The position numbers were made by a program, and so were the translations under genes. This document shows positions 6,365 to 7,502 of a DNA stretch of 7,502 bases, piece after piece. Under the pieces are notes generated by a model. It searched no databases, was not told the origin of the DNA, and was given only the letters and a program-made list of their open reading frames with translations. Source of the DNA: Saprospiraceae bacterium. Lineage in GTDB: Bacteria > Bacteroidota > Bacteroidia > Chitinophagales > Saprospiraceae. The stretch lies in the NCBI GenBank assembly GCA_014379065.1, contig JACMMM010000502.1, positions 1 to 7,502 of the forward strand, in the 5' to 3' direction. Within the stretch, counting starts at the first letter, position 1. Each line of letters starts with the position of its first letter.

Positions 6365-7162
6365 TTGAAACGGTACAGTTGGCGCACGATCAAAAACTAT
6401 AAGAACTGTTTTCGGCAGTTTATCAAACACTACGACAGCCTCAAACCTAGCCAGATCACTCGAAAACAGATCAATGATTACCTCACGATGCTCATCAAAG
6501 AACGCAACATTAGCGTCTCACACCAAGGTCAGGTAATGAGCGCGATCAAGATGTTTTACGCATCGGTTATTGACCAAGAAGACAAGATAAAGGGGCTTTT
6601 CCAGCCAAAAAAGCCACAAAAACTGCCTAAAGTCCTCACAGAGGAAGAGGTGAGCGCCTTGCTGCGCTCGGTAGATAACCTCAAGCACCGGTGCATACTC
6701 ATGCTTATATATTCTGGGGGACTTCGCTTGGGTGAGGTAATTGCCCTGCGTTTGCCGGACCTCCAGCCTGAAAAAGAACGATTATTCGTGCGCTCTGGCA
6801 AAGGGAACAAAGACCGCTGTACCCTCCTTTCAGAAAAGGCATGGGAACACCTGAAGCATTATATTGAGTTGTACAAGCCAGTAGAATGGGTATTTGAAGG
6901 CCCCAACGGGGGACGGTACAGCGAGAGCAGCGTTCAAGAGATTTTTGTTCGTGCTAAGCAGCGCTCTATGATCAACCTTGAAGCTACGGTGCACACCCTT
7001 CGCCATTCCTTTGCAACACACCTGTTAGAGAAAGGGGTAGACTTGCGCTATATCCAGGAATTGTTGGGACATGCCAGTTCAAAAACTACAGAAATTTACA
7101 CCCATATCACAAAAAAAGGTTGGGGGAAGATCAAAAGCCCGCTGGATAGTTTGAATATTTAA
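6365..7162 (+). CDS. Tyrosine recombinase/integrase, integron-integrase-like C-terminus, short N-terminus
   Basis: This encodes 265 residues from TTG 6365; an in-frame stop at 6350-6352 bounds the frame upstream. The core-binding (SAM-like) domain spans about 1-75 (KRYSWRTIKNYKNCFRQFIKHY...), and the catalytic domain about 88-250. All catalytic residues are present: R121 (GGLRLGE), K146 (RSGKGNKDR), H210 and R213 (HTLRHSFATHLL), H236 (ELLGHASSKTT) and nucleophile Y245 (EIYTHITKKG). The tail KGWGKIKSPLDSL resembles the SPLDxL end of integron integrases, but the extra domain between patch III and HxxR that defines IntI is missing. It is some 30-40 residues shorter than XerC/XerD, and the first helix of the core-binding domain seems absent, so the gene may be 5'-truncated or simply compact. 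It starts 23 bp after the dehydrogenase stop and is followed by repeat-rich non-coding DNA. It could excise or integrate a mobile element or act at a local site; no target site is proven. Confidence 0.92.
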   Translation: MKRYSWRTIKNYKNCFRQFIKHYDSLKPSQITRKQINDYLTMLIKERNISVSHQGQVMSAIKMFYASVIDQEDKIKGLFQPKKPQKLPKVLTEEEVSALLRSVDNLKHRCILMLIYSGGLRLGEVIALRLPDLQPEKERLFVRSGKGNKDRCTLLSEKAWEHLKHYIELYKPVEWVFEGPNGGRYSESSVQEIFVRAKQRSMINLEATVHTLRHSFATHLLEKGVDLRYIQELLGHASSKTTEIYTHITKKGWGKIKSPLDSLNI

Positions 7163-7181
7163 GGCAAAGGCGAAAATAAAT

Positions 7182-7234
7182 TTGGCTAGAGGGTTGGCTA
7201 GTTGGACTTGGCCTAATACATTTGCTCGGCCTAA
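7182..7234 (+). repeat. Cluster of short repeats 3' of the recombinase gene
   Basis: TTGGCTAG occurs at 7182-7189 and 7194-7201, 12 bp apart. GGCCTAA occurs at 7210-7216 and 7228-7234, 18 bp apart. The two motifs are loosely related (TTGGCTAG versus TTGGCCTA at 7208-7215). The spacing and position just past a recombinase gene would suit protein-binding arm sites, but such short motifs may also recur by chance. Confidence 0.4.
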
Positions 7235-7263
7235 ATCAAATTGTAACAATCATGTCCGCAGTC

Positions 7264-7343
7264 CCAAATGCTCAAACGATGAATGCCCCCTGATTGCTCC
7301 GTGCGCCTGCGCGAGTGGTCAAGGGGCGTTTCATTTACATTGG
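7264..7343. repeat. Long imperfect hairpin I
   Basis: Nested paired blocks are CCAAATG/CATTGG (7264-7270 with 7338-7343, one bulged A), ATGAA/TTCAT (7279-7283 with 7330-7334) and GCCCCCTGA/TCAAGGGGC (7285-7293 with 7319-7327, one C-A mismatch). The 25-base apical region contains a further CGTGC/GCGCG helix. There is no T-run after it, so it does not look like a terminator. A folded DNA or RNA element is possible. Confidence 0.6.
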
Positions 7344-7348
7344 CGGCT

Positions 7349-7400
7349 TTGCCACAACGGACGATTAAGTAAAAAATGGGATGGTCGTCCGTCGTGGCAA
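7349..7400. repeat. Long imperfect hairpin II, 16-bp stem
   Basis: TTGCCACAACGGACGA (7349-7364) pairs with TCGTCCGTCGTGGCAA (7385-7400) with a single A-C mismatch and a 20-base loop that includes a run of six A. It begins five bases after hairpin I. No T-tract follows the stem on either strand. The stem is too long and too well matched to be easily accidental. Confidence 0.8.
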
Positions 7401-7487
7401 TGACGTAGTTGGCATTAACTCTACAAGAGAACCACAACAATCACACTCAAGAAACACATTTATATAACCATTCAAATTCAAACAATT

Positions 7488-7502
7488 ATGGCAATTTGCA
7501 GA
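7488..7502 (+). CDS. Possible start of a gene cut by the right edge
   Basis: ATG at 7488 is followed by only four codons (MAICR) before the window ends. The preceding 65 or so bases are rich in A, C and T and lack a Shine-Dalgarno sequence, as is usual for leaders in Bacteroidota. No product can be inferred; this is a positional guess. Confidence 0.25.

Larger units (their letters stand above)
7163..7487. other. 325-bp stretch without a convincing gene, rich in repeats and hairpins
   Basis: Short reading frames on both strands (7182-7403 plus, 7231-7440 minus) show no recognisable domain and are not annotated. What can be seen, in order, is a cluster of TTGGCTAG/GGCCTAA repeats (7182-7234), an ATTGTAACAAT dyad (7240-7250), two long imperfect hairpins (7264-7343 and 7349-7400), and then an A/C/T-rich segment of about 65 bases leading to a possible start codon at 7488. 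This arrangement directly 3' of a recombinase could be a recombination or regulatory region; that is inference only. Confidence 0.6.

Noticed and set aside
7349..7400. Intrinsic terminator of the recombinase gene
   Set aside because: The stem is followed by TGACGTAG on the plus strand, not a T-run, and the A/T-rich bases are in the loop.
7182..7403. Plus-strand 73-residue frame after the recombinase
   Set aside because: It begins at a TTG inside the short-repeat cluster and runs through both hairpins; the Cys- and Trp-rich product has no family resemblance.
7240..7420. A canonical integron attC site
   Set aside because: The folded shape is suggestive, but I found no GTTRRRY core paired with an RYYYAAC inverse core; GTTGGCA at 7409-7415 only partly fits, and its partner is missing.
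7231..7440. Minus-strand 69-residue frame in the 3' non-coding region
   Set aside because: It crosses both hairpins, has no promoter-like or family signal, and opposes the direction of the flanking genes.

Overview
The window looks like a chromosomal segment from a member of the Bacteroidota, possibly the Saprospiria. This is an inference from gene content, from a match to the Bacteroidota -7 promoter consensus (TAnnTTTG), from the near absence of Shine-Dalgarno sequences, and from the general look of the proteins. No rRNA or other marker gene is present to fix the taxon.

Left two thirds (1-4814, all minus strand). Three genes lie head to tail: a SulP-family anion transporter with a STAS domain, then dabA (DUF2309/UPF0753), then the N-terminal part of dabB (NuoL-like), which runs off the left edge. 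DabA and DabB form the energy-coupled inorganic-carbon uptake system called DAB (MpsAB in staphylococci). The DabA here keeps the four residues expected at its carbonic-anhydrase-like zinc site (C346, D348, H517, C532). A SulP transporter directly upstream makes this a likely bicarbonate/CO2 supply operon. No carboxysome or Rubisco gene is visible, so feeding anaplerotic carboxylases is a plausible role. The 90-bp dabA-dabB gap is almost filled by a 27-bp-stem inverted repeat.

Middle (4815-5315). A short spacer holds two small GC-rich stem-loops. It is followed by a small minus-strand gene for a predicted membrane-anchored or lipoprotein of unknown function, which has a TAnnTTTG motif just upstream of its preferred start. 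A 97-bp divergent spacer separates it from the plus-strand genes.

Right third (5316-7502, plus strand). First comes a zinc-independent medium-chain dehydrogenase/quinone-oxidoreductase-like gene, probably starting at TTG. Where the family has a conserved stretch, this gene carries an odd GC-rich palindromic and tandem-repeat segment that stays in frame. Twenty-three bases later is a tyrosine recombinase with a complete catalytic set and an integron-integrase-like C-terminal tail, but without the integron-specific insertion and with a short N-terminus. After it, 325 bp without a convincing gene hold clustered short repeats and two long imperfect hairpins. A possible gene start lies at the extreme right edge.

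The most notable points are the SulP-DabA-DabB operon, the in-frame palindromic insertion in the dehydrogenase, and the recombinase with structured non-coding DNA immediately 3' of it.
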